A stretch of 64,000 nt of DNA from Microcyclospora pomicola (taxonomy: Eukaryota > Ascomycota > Dothideomycetes > Capnodiales): contig NHNY01000030.1 in NCBI GenBank assembly GCA_002786065.1, forward strand, positions 1 to 64,000. The letters run 5' to 3'. This document shows positions 54,934 to 64,000 of this stretch, in pieces. A program made the translations under genes and the position numbers. Positions within the stretch are counted from its first letter, which is position 1; each line of letters opens with the position of its first letter. The notes below the pieces were generated by a model. It made no database searches. It worked only from the letters and a program-made list of their open reading frames with translations, and was not told where the DNA came from.

Positions 54934-56064
54934 ATGGCCCAGAAGGACGACAACAGCCCGTCGAATCTTTGGACCCGAAGATCAAAGTACGTAAATGTTC
55001 GCAAAGACCTCCGTTGTCCTATGCTAACCGCGCACGCGACCAGCAATAACAGCAAACTCAATCTATCCACCAACAAATCCGACACTGACGGCACCCATAC
55101 CCCCTCCGCGAAGCGCTTCGGCAGCATCAACAGCAAAAGCAACGCTTTCAATTCCATCGGCTCCGTGAACACCTCCGCTGCAGCTTCGCCTTCAGGCACT
55201 GCTCCCGCCTCGTCAGCATTCGGTCTTGGAAGCGGAGCCTTTGCTAGTTTCGGCAGCTCAGGGAAGACACCTAAAACGCCAGGTACTGCCTTCGACTTCG
55301 GCAACAAGCCAGGAGCTGGATCCGAGAAGTCAACTGCGGACAAAGAGGACACAGAGAGTCGCAGACCACCAGCGCGGAAATCGCTTTCCGCTCTCAAGGC
55401 ACCAAGTGCCAGCACAGAGGCTCCGGTGCCTGCCACATCGAAAGATGTGATGACACCATGGCCACTGAAGTATACTTGGATCATGCACTACCGCCCTCCC
55501 ACCAACAAGAATAGTGACTACGAGAAGTCTATCAAACCTCTATGTCGAATGTCAACAGCGCAGGAGTTTTGGATGGTGTACTCGCATTTTCACCGGCCCA
55601 GCACGCTACCGACTGTGAGCGACTATCACTTCTTCCGCGAAGGCATTCGGCCTGTTTGGGAGGACGAGGAGAACAAGCGCGGAGGCAAGTGGACAATGCG
55701 CGTGAAGAAGGGGGTCGCGGATCGGCTCTGGGAAGACCTCGTACTAGCAATGATCGGCGATCAATTCGCAGAGGCGAGCGACGAGGTGTGTGGTGCTGTT
55801 GTGAGCGTTCGGTCTGGGGAGGATGTGTTCTCGATATGGACGAAGAATGACGGTGGGAGGAATGTGAAGATACGTGAGACGATCAAGCGCATCCTGAACT
55901 TGCCCGCAGACACCAATCTGCAATTCCGTAGCCATGATGACAGCATCACTCAGCGAGATGCGGCAGATCAGGCCCGGAAGGACAAGGTCGGCCAGATGCA
56001 GAACGACAAGAGGCGGAACACGCTCACCGCCAAGGATTCGACAGCCGACGAGAGCAAGGTGTAG
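54934..56064 (+). CDS. eIF4E family cap-binding protein, class II (4EHP-like)
   Basis: Exons are 54934-54986 and 55044-56064, giving 357 residues. An unstructured Ser/Thr-rich N-terminus (to about 175) is followed by the eIF4E fold: TPWPLKYTWIMHY, EFWMVYSHFHRPS, YHFFREGIRPVWEDEENKRG, GGKWTMRV, LWEDLVLAMIGDQF, EVCGAVVSVRSGEDVFSIW. The second cap-stacking Trp is present (PVWEDE), but the position of the first (human Trp56) is Tyr in NSDYEKS when aligned back from EFW, the hallmark of class II eIF4E/4EHP. The tail is Lys/Asp rich. The 57-nt intron is in frame without stops; I splice it because it has GTACGT, a GCTAAC branch and CAG, and ATG 54934 gives a clean start. Likely translational control rather than bulk initiation (inference). 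Confidence 0.9.
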   Translation: MAQKDDNSPSNLWTRRSKYVNVRKDLRCPMLTAHATSNNSKLNLSTNKSDTDGTHTPSAKRFGSINSKSNAFNSIGSVNTSAAASPSGTAPASSAFGLGSGAFASFGSSGKTPKTPGTAFDFGNKPGAGSEKSTADKEDTESRRPPARKSLSALKAPSASTEAPVPATSKDVMTPWPLKYTWIMHYRPPTNKNSDYEKSIKPLCRMSTAQEFWMVYSHFHRPSTLPTVSDYHFFREGIRPVWEDEENKRGGKWTMRVKKGVADRLWEDLVLAMIGDQFAEASDEVCGAVVSVRSGEDVFSIWTKNDGGRNVKIRETIKRILNLPADTNLQFRSHDDSITQRDAADQARKDKVGQMQNDKRRNTLTAKDSTADESKV

Positions 56065-56833
56065 CATACACGATCGGATTCTCGAATCGAGCCTCCTCCC
56101 TTCTCGCTCACGGTCGTGCCGCCACCCAAGATATGGTTGGGTAAACTCACTTCGGGGCGATGGCTTCTTTCATGAAAGTTTTGCAACAAGCCGTGCTTCT
56201 TGTTTTATGCAACATGTACCAGCAAACATTGGGACGGAGCGAGCGTGGCTTTACCGCATGTGCGTTGTCTTATGCTTACCAGAACACGACAGTTGTGTTT
56301 CGATAGCGAATTGTATGATCAGGACCGCAGTCACAGAGCTCTCGTTGGTCTTTCTAGGTAGTGAACAACACATTCACCAAATCTACAAGATTTCATGTTG
56401 GAGTTGAGAGTCAAAGCTTGTTTGATAGCATGCTGTGTTGATGTACCCTGTCGTATGGACTGAACATCGACGACTATCGGTTATATGGCCAAGCGACTGT
56501 CTTGAAAGATCATTGTTAAATTACTGCTCCACACGGAGAAATCGAGAAGTGAAGTCATATACATGAGGTATCGCCTAATTTATTGTCACCATTGATGTCG
56601 TCTGTGACCGAGCAGCGTTACACGCGCTCCTATCGATAGCAGCAACGAGAGCTTGTGTGCTCGTGAACTTTCTGGTCGCCAACTTCATTCGTGGTTCGTG
56701 GAGCGTTCACCTTCCTACCTTCGCTGCCACAGCATGCTTCATACCTCAGTCACACACCGGCCTGGCTTTGTCGACCGTGATCACGTCTTACCAGGATCCA
56801 CATGAGCATGCTGTGAGCATGCGCAAGGGTTAA
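56065..56833. other. Intergenic, no gene seen
   Basis: 3' flank of the eIF4E-like gene and promoter of the Ulp2-like gene. Nothing recognised. Confidence 0.5.
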
Positions 56834-59800
56834 ATGCAAACCATCCGCGACAGCGTTTCTCAGACCTTTAACGCCGTAGGTCGCACTTTCAACTTGATTT
56901 CTGAACCGCAGAACCGCCGTGAGCCGGTGGATGATAGCCTGGTAGGTTTCAGGTCTCACTGGCGGCGAGAAGGGCCAGAGGTGAGCACGAAGAGCTTACG
57001 ATCAGTCGTATAGAACACTCGCTTGCCGGATCGATTGGGAGAGGATGACGACGGTAGCCCCGACGACGTAGAGATTATTGAGGAACGACCTGCAAGTTCT
57101 AGAGGCAACTCTGGTCGGAGCGGTAGCACGGCCCAGACCTTGGCGAGTGGTGGTAAGCAAGGACAGCCAGGTTCGAGAGCTGTCTCTGGGAGGCAGGACG
57201 CACATGTGGAGGCAGGACAAGAGAGATACTTAGCAGACCGTCTGAAGCGCGTTCGAAGCGTGACGAGTGGTGAAGAAAGAGACGCTAAGAGGCAGAAGAC
57301 AACGGATGCGCAGCGATTGCAGGCAGATCAGCATGCGGCGAGGCTCTATGGAATAGACTCTATGCCCAGCGACCGACGATCGATCGTGGTGCCTCGTGGA
57401 CCAAGCAGCGACCTCTCGGAGCCTGATTTCGTCCGGAACAAGCCTACCATGCCGTTCAAGACATATTCAACGCTCTTCAAGGCTCAAAACACGCTTGGCC
57501 AGCCACGCTTCGCACGACCAGAACCCTCACATCGTGGCTACATAGGCTCTCCACGCACAACATACTCTCATTCACGGTATTTTGAAGCGAGTGGGAGCGC
57601 AGCTCTGAGTGCCCGCGGAGGAGATGGGTTTTCTGTCGACGAACCTAATCCTAAGCGACGGAAGAAGGAGCAGAGTGCCAGTGGAGCACCGGAGGACATG
57701 GAGATCCACGACGGAGAGGTCATCGGACTCAATGGGAAGCGTTTGTCTACAGATGGCACATTCGAGAAGACTGTGCAATCTCCTAAGCGGCATCTACCGT
57801 TCACTCTCAGCGAGATTGATAAAGTGGATCGAGTCATGGATGCAGAGCGGGCGAAATCAAAGAACCGTAGGAGGTCTGCCGGAAATCGTCTGGTCGGCAG
57901 CAATTCTAGTCAAGGCTCACGCCACGACGTATCGTTCTTGAACGACGTGTATGCAGACATATACGGTGCAGGAGGAACTGGAAGCCCCGTTGACGAGAAG
58001 GTGACCGAGGAAGCGGGGATTCGACATGGAATGAGGACGAAGCAACAGTCGCTCGAGGCTCTCAAGGTACCGGTCAAAGATCTGGGTCGAGATCCAAATC
58101 GATCTATGAAGCCGAATAGTTTGGCTGGTAATGCACATGCTTCGCCAACTCAGCAGAACTCCTCGCGACGAAGACAACCAAGTGTTGAACGCGTGGAGCA
58201 GCGGCGACAAAAGGATATAGCACGCGGTATTCATGACACAATGCAACAACCTTACAACCAAGCCCGGCACTCGTCGCCTGCAGCCCTGCCCCAAAAAATG
58301 CTGGCCAAAAAGTTTATACGAGACACAGGCCCAGGAACTCTCAAGTCTCAGAATCAAGTGACGCAGACTGTGTCATCGGAGCGAGATCGCCCGGGAAATC
58401 GCGTATCTTCGATCAGCGAGGATGAATTGGCAGGCGAGGCCACAAACCTAAAGAGAGGCGCTTCACAAGACCTTTCGCCCGCGAAGCAAGTCAGACATAC
58501 CGACCGTCGACGCCAACCTTCTCCGTCTGATATCCGTCCGACGGCTTTCACTCAAAAGAAGAAAAAGAATGTGCGACAGGATCTACGGCCCTTTGTGCAT
58601 GAGGACCGAACAAGAGTACAGATTGCTTCATTCTTCTCGAAGGGCTGTGTTCTTACCTCCGAAAGTGACCTGTGGCTCTCCTGGGATGAACACGAAAGGA
58701 CTATCGATGTGCTTCATAATGGACAACCGCAGGTGTACGAAGGTCACCAGAAGATGGTAAGCCTGGAAGCGAAACACATTGCGAAAATTTTATATTGCAA
58801 CGGAGACGGCAAAATCCACATCACCGGATCGGCCGACACCTTTAGCAACGGCCATACCTGCATCCAGTTCATGCAAGCGGATGATGTCTTTTGGTTCGAG
58901 GATGTTGCGAGAGAGCTCAATGAGAGCTTGACGCTGCAAGCGGAATCTTTAGACCGGATGAAAGGCGTGTTCGACCAACAGTCGAGTGAGCTGCAAAAGT
59001 GTTACAAGAGCTACCTGTGTCGCGGTGTGTTGAATAAGGCTACCCCTGATATACGACAGGGCGAAGAAATTGTGGAAAGTGAAGATGAGGAACAAATACA
59101 ATATGAGGATGAGAACGGCGCGCCAGTAAAAAAGGTCTCTGCTCGACGAATAATGGATGTCGTGAGCAAACCAGAAGTATCAACGAGACCGTCGTCACGC
59201 TCGAATCCTCAAGCGGGCGTTCAGCGTAAAGCCGAAACAATTCCATTCTTTTCCGAAGTAGCACGAAGGTCTTCACGCCGGAGTCAACCAACTGAGAAGC
59301 TGCCAAGATCACGCTCTCCAGAGCGTTGGACACAGATTCACAAGCCGAAGCCCTGGTCTCAACCGGTGCTCTATCCTCCTCAGGGTGGTCCAAATGTCGC
59401 GACGGTCGAATTCCGTGATCTGAAGACTCTTGATGAGACGGAGTTCATCAATGACAACATCATCGCATTCGCCCTTCGTCAGCTCCAGGACAAGATGAAG
59501 CCGGAGCAACGCGAACAAGTCTACTTCTTCAACAGCTTCTTTTACCCGACTCTGACCAGCAAGAATGGAAAGCAGTCCGCTTGTAATTTTCAGGCCGTCT
59601 CAAGATGGACGCGGAAGGCAGATCTTCTGAGTAAACCGTTTATTGTCGTACCGATCAATCTCGACCTCCATTGGTTCGTTGCGATCATCTGTAACATCGA
59701 TCAACTGCCTAGGAAGGCGGCAAGTATCGAAGATGACTCAAGCGCAGTCGAAGCGGCACAGTCATCGCCTATCCTGAAGGAGACACTACCGAGCTCGCCT

Positions 59801-60847
59801 TTGCCTAATGGTCTTTCTCAGGACTCACTCTCAGCCAAACGCGGTGATGATGATAGTCAACCTTTGGTGATCGAAAATTCCCTCGATGAGGTATCTGTCA
59901 AAGGGTCTCGCCCTCTGAATAGCAGGAAAAACAAGAAAAAGCCTGCTCCGCCTCTGAGGAAGTACGACACCTCTCAGCCAATCGTGATCACTCTTGATTC
60001 ACTTGGAGGAAATCATCCGGCCGAGCTGCGTAACCTCAAGGATTACATCGTAGCAGAGGCTCTGGACAAGCGCGACATCTCCATCCAGCGTGACGCGATT
60101 CTCGGGATGAACGTAAAAGATCTTCCCGAGCAGACCAACTTCTGCGACTGCGGACTATATCTGGTCGGCTATATCGAAGAATTCGCGAAAGACCCCAGAA
60201 AGTTCGTCGACAGGATCCTGAGTCGTCGCCTGATGGACCGTGAGTCCGAATTCGCAAAGTTCAACCCTTCGCAGAAGCGAGCAGAGATCCGTGAGGAGCT
60301 TTTGAGACTCAATGCAGAGCAAGAGAGTGCTCGGGAAGCCAAGAAGAAGCAGAAAGCAGAGGCTAAGAAGAGCTCAGTGTCGCCTGAAAAGTCTGCTTCG
60401 AAAGCTGATGCGTTAAGAGATATGATATCGAATGATCAAATCACCAGGGCAGACAATCAGCGGAATGCGAGGGGAAGAACTGAGCAGCACGTGACTGCTA
60501 ATGATGTACAAGGAAAGGTCGTGACTCCTACAACATTGCCTGAGGAGCCGAGCATCGTGGAGATTGAGACTCGGGTACCACTCGGTCAGCAGTCAGCTTT
60601 GACGGGCGACCGGGATTCATTCGACGAGTTGGAGACGGAAGTCCCACGCGCCCTGAAGCCTGATCTCACGGTCTACAAGTTCTCACCAAAGCCGTCACCT
60701 TCTGCAAGTAGGGATCGATCAGCAAATATACAACTTCGCCGCTTGACTGAAGTAGACGAAACTGAGGAAGACAGCGATTCGGCGGGAAGCTCGATCGAGG
60801 CAACGCCTCGTAGCGGGCTTGCTATGCCGGCCGGATCTCGTCGTTGA
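56834..60847 (+). CDS. Ulp2-like SUMO-specific cysteine protease
   Basis: Nuclear C48 protease that trims SUMO chains. Exons are 56834-56941 and 57014-60847, giving 1313 residues. Exon 1 (MQTIRDSVSQTFNAVGRTFN onward) is needed because the long frame has no ATG at its start. A ~750-residue disordered region leads to a PH-like segment (VRQDLRPFVHEDRTRVQIAS onward), then the protease: DLKTLDETEFINDNIIAFAL, FFNSFFYPTLT, H922 in LDLHWFVAI, D1031 in TLDSLGG, Q1076 in PEQTNF and catalytic C1082 in CDCGLYL. An insertion rich in Ser/Lys separates His and Asp, typical of Ulp2 rather than Ulp1. The C-terminal tail is disordered and acidic. Catalytic His, Asp, Gln and Cys are all intact. Confidence 0.92.
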
Positions 60848-61299
60848 GCGTGTACCACTGCATGACTTTACGCCTGCAAGATGATGACTTTGAAACCATC
60901 TCGAAGGACCGTACTCATTAGGTCAGCACGACCTTGGCCGTTGCAGTCGAAATGTCGTGAAAGAGGGATGAAAGCATAAGGAAGATGGGGTCACGACTTG
61001 CTCGGAAGCTGCATCTCCGTAGAATGTAGCTATATGGAAAGCTTTCGTTAATTGCCTGGCCCTTTTACGTGACTCCGTCATCGTTGACATCGAACCTCGC
61101 AACTGAGATCCGCTTCCACTCTGTGGTCTCCGTGGACCGCAACCTGATTAGCATGCTTCTACACCAACCCGGAGGTAGGGAGTAGCGTGCAACCAAGCTT
61201 CACCGAGCGATAACAAGTCAAATGGAACTGCGCATGATCTTGTGAAGTTCATGTATCATGCTGTATAATTCTATCGTAACCCTCGGCGTCGCTCTCGTC
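60848..61299. other. Convergent intergenic, no gene seen
   Basis: 3' flanks of the Ulp2-like and AIG2-like genes. Nothing recognised. Confidence 0.5.
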
Positions 61300-61956
61300 T
61301 TACACTGCGCTCTCCAGCACCTCCTGCACGTTCCGATCCCGTTCCACCTCTAACCGCTCCCCAATCGGCCCATTCCTCGCCCTCCCGCCAGTTCCATCTA
61401 CTCTGCTGCTCGCGACCGCCTCATCGACCTCAGCATACTCCCCTTCCCCACCATCCCCGATCCAATTCGCGATTTTCTCTCTTCGGAACTCGTCAAAGTC
61501 CCACTCCCGCTCCTCTAACCGCTGCGCACCCGCGACCCATACATAGGTCTCCGCCATCGCTTCCTCCTGCGTTTCATCCTCTCCGGGTTTCGCACCGTCA
61601 TCGCCAGGTAAGACGCTCACCCGCACTTCTCGCCGTTGGTACTCGTCACCCTCGAAGATGTCCAGCCGCCAGATATCCGCGTCCGTCAGGCCGGTCACAA
61701 GGGTCCCGCGCACGGTCGCGTCAGCATGCGGGAGGATGGCCGGGTAATCGGCCTCCTTCACTCGGTGGCGGCGAAAGTCCTGCAGTAGCGCGGGCAGGAT
61801 GCGCAGGTTGTGGGTGGCGTAGATGGGGTTGGAGGGGTCCATGCCGCCGTGGCAGACGCGGTGCAGGACTTGAGGGGCCATGAGGGTGCCATAGAAGAAG
61901 GCTGTTCGGGATGGAGGATGCGATTGGGATTTTGAGATGGGGGTTTGTGAGGCCAT
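61300..61956 (-). CDS. AIG2-like / gamma-glutamylcyclotransferase-fold protein
   Basis: Single-exon protein of 218 residues. RTAFFYGTLMAPQVLHRVC near residue 18 is the YGTL glycine loop of the GGCT/AIG2 fold. YPAILPHADATVRGTLVTGL and DIWRLDIFEGDEYQRREVRV give the rest of the barrel; the Glu in DIFEGDEY fits the family's catalytic acid. The C-terminal third is acidic and charged (EREWDFDEFRREKIANWIG). The usual length for fungal AIG2-like proteins is about 200. Substrate unproven; gamma-glutamylamine cyclotransferase-like activity is only a family guess. Confidence 0.88.
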   Translation of the reverse strand: MASQTPISKSQSHPPSRTAFFYGTLMAPQVLHRVCHGGMDPSNPIYATHNLRILPALLQDFRRHRVKEADYPAILPHADATVRGTLVTGLTDADIWRLDIFEGDEYQRREVRVSVLPGDDGAKPGEDETQEEAMAETYVWVAGAQRLEEREWDFDEFRREKIANWIGDGGEGEYAEVDEAVASSRVDGTGGRARNGPIGERLEVERDRNVQEVLESAV

Positions 61957-62731
61957 TGCTGGATATATTCTTCTTTGTCGATTTGTTGGAGTCCCTGGTT
62001 GACAGCACGTTTACTGATATGGCGATTCTGGCCGGAGAGGAGTCGCTTGCTTCCAGCAGGCAGATTTGTTCCAGGTACGATGTCCACCGGGACGTTCAAG
62101 TCAATCCTTGGATTGCGACGACTTAAGCTCGTTTCAGTCTTATCTTTACAGTTGTCCAGGTCGCATAAATTGATTGATGATAAGGTGACCTTTGGATGTG
62201 TCGTCCAATGCTGTTATCAAGCCACGATCTGCCCTGCATGCCCGGCCCGAGCCAACGCCACAGGAATCTCGAATCCACGCTGATCTCGCCAAATGTTTCA
62301 ACGTCCCCTGATTAGGTGTCATCTTCATCTTTGCGCGTCACGGTCAACATATCGAACTATCGTTGGATTGTGTGGAAGTATCGACCGGTTGAATCAGAGT
62401 TCTCGAATCCAAGGATAGAAAAACCCACATCACGATGATTGTGTAGATTTTACACGATCGTGCAGTCTATTACCGGCGGCTTCCGCTGCATCTTACCTAT
62501 CCGACATCTCTCTGGCGGCCTGCCACTTCTACGTAAGTCCTTCTGGCACAAGCACGCCATAACATCGGGGGAGGTGATGGCGAGCGATACAGACGAATGG
62601 GGATTTGCCTAAAAGCAGTTCAAGCCTATCCTGTTCGATATAGGCTTTGACTTTTCCTCTCAAGAACAAATCTCAGAGCATCGCCCTCGCAGTTGATGTA
62701 TAATGCGCTTGACTGACTGTTACATAGTATC
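61957..62731. other. Divergent intergenic, no gene seen
   Basis: Promoter space of the AIG2-like and PQ-loop genes. Short frames only. Confidence 0.5.
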
Positions 62732-63557
62732 ATGTCGTTCCTCAGCTGGATAGTGACGAGCATTGCGCCAATCTTCATTGTCACTTCCCCGGTCACATCT
62801 TATGCCGACCAAGTATGGAGTATTCACAAGAAGCGCTCATCCGCCGGCTTTTCGCTCGACATCCCGCTCATCATGCTGGTGTCTTCGATACTGAAGTGAG
62901 AGAAATCCCCACTCGAAGGGAAATCCCGCCACATCTATGAGCTTGGCTGACTTACGAAGGGTGTTCTACTGGCTGGGTGCCCGCTACGACTTTCCCCTGC
63001 TCATTCAAGCTAGCATCATGATCGGCGTCCAGATCGTGGTGTTACATATCGCGCTACTTCATCGCCCACCCTTCGGTGCGCAGCATAGCCTGCACAAACC
63101 CTTCGAAGGTGCTGGGCAGCTGGACTTTGAGTATCTTCGCCCATTCCGCTTCTGGCAGTGGCGGGCCCGGCAACCCTACTGGCAATTTCTAGGCTCATAC
63201 ACCGCTGCGTTGGTTGTGCTGCAGCTGCTCGTGGGGTCTACATCGTGGTACACACAGATTCAAGGATTCGTCGCGCTGGGCGTGGAAGCGATCTTGCCCA
63301 TCCCACAGATCCTGGAAAATCATCGCTCACGATCGACCAAAGGGTTCCGCCTCAGCGTGTTGGCCAACTGGCTCATAGGCGATGTCTTCAAGATGTCGTA
63401 TTTCTTCTTGAGCGAGGGAGAAGTGCCGATAGCGTTCAAGCTTTGCGGTCTGTTTCAAGCAGCGTGCGACTCTTACCTTGGCGTACAATATTGGATGTAT
63501 GGTGATGGCGATGCTGTTGGCGCGGGAGAAGACGAGAAAGACTCACGGCTGGCATGA
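62732..63557 (+). CDS. PQ-loop repeat membrane protein (SLC66A2/PQLC1-like)
   Basis: Multi-span membrane protein. Exons are 62732-62895 and 62960-63557, giving 253 residues. The first PQ-loop-like repeat (TSPVTSYADQVWSIHKKRSS, then AGFSLDIPLIMLVSSILK) and the second (VEAILPIPQILENHRSRSTK, then GFRLSVLANWLIGD) flank four to five further hydrophobic helices (PLLIQASIMIGVQIVVLHIAL; LGSYTAALVVLQLLVGS). Splicing the 64-nt intron gives SILKVFYWLGARYDFPLL, the normal link. Yeast relatives act at endosome/Golgi membranes in phospholipid balance (family knowledge); the function here is inferred. The C-terminus is short and acidic. Confidence 0.88.
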
Positions 63558-64000
63558 TTTGGAGTTGTGCGGACTGAGTGCAGAGGTCTTGGCGTGAAGA
63601 CAGCTTTGTAGTGATGCCTCGGGCAATTTTTGGCGTAGAGACATCATCTTGTATGTAAGATCTGTCGCGAGTCGCATGAGTGGCAGCTCAGCTTTATATG
63701 CGGATCTCTTCCTGCTTACCTGTATCTACGTGATGGCATCTCGAGACGATCTAACCTTTAGGTGCTATCACTTACTTCTATTACCAACCACGGTATCGGG
63801 AACGTCTGACAATACTTCGCCTTTCTGAGAACGTTCGAAGAGATGTCATCAAAAGCTACGCGCCAACCTATGGCTTGATCAAATATCTGTCACCCATATC
63901 ACAGCGATGGTCATGCTCACTCATCGCATGGTCCACTCAAGCTCTCCCCATAAGCCTATTTCACTGTTCACAACACGACGTCTACACTCTAGCTTCGACA
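63558..64000. other. Intergenic at window end, no gene seen
   Basis: 3' flank of the PQ-loop gene. No coding frame recognised. Confidence 0.5.

Overview
The window reads as the nuclear genome of a filamentous ascomycete. Genes lie on both strands. Most carry one to eight introns of about 45-125 nt with GT-AG borders and CTRAC-like branch sites, and intergenic gaps are usually 0.1-1.3 kb. The gene set (SPO11, CAF-1, XPB/SSL2, Tlg1, Ulp2-like protease, Zn2Cys6 and Yap-like bZIP factors, a CalB-type lipase, P450s) fits Pezizomycotina, perhaps Dothideomycetes; that placement is inference. All exon borders below come from reading splice sites against family conservation by eye.

Layout. 1-3.4 kb: a P450 cut by the window edge and a secreted CalB-type lipase. 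4.5-14.4 kb: a housekeeping block with SPO11, the CAF-1 large subunit, TFIIH helicase XPB/SSL2, two small conserved-looking proteins and the t-SNARE Tlg1. 15.4-19.8 kb: a seven-exon soluble-type P450 divergent from a cytochrome b5/cytochrome b5 reductase fusion, a likely redox pair. 20.6-46.6 kb: an accessory catabolic region. 47.9-63.6 kb: a METTL25-like methyltransferase, a repeat-rich probable GPI-anchored wall protein, a 2.9 kb gene-empty stretch, a class II eIF4E, an Ulp2-like SUMO protease, an AIG2-like cyclotransferase-fold protein and a PQ-loop membrane protein.

The most unusual part is the accessory region. It holds two copies of a three-gene set. One member is a ~610-residue protein joining a complete 3-hydroxyacyl-CoA-dehydrogenase-type enzyme to a YWTD-type beta-propeller. 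The second is a 319-residue L-carnitine-dehydrogenase-like enzyme. The third is a Zn2Cys6 regulator. Set A (20.7-30.0 kb) also carries a CaiB/BaiF (family III) CoA-transferase. Set B (37.0-45.4 kb) carries a type II NADH dehydrogenase. Between and beside them lie a bZIP factor, a zinc-type quinone/alcohol dehydrogenase, a GFA-fold protein and two SDRs. A coherent reading is breakdown of a beta-hydroxy acid or betaine-like substrate: CoA attachment, NAD-linked oxidation and NADH reoxidation, with duplicated enzymes and regulators. The substrate is unknown.

Other points: the two fusion paralogues share no intron position although the two dehydrogenase paralogues share both of theirs; three GC-AG introns fall within 5.4 kb; and the palindrome CGGAGGTCCG recurs upstream of two genes of the duplicated sets. 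I saw no transposon, tRNA, rRNA or CRISPR array.
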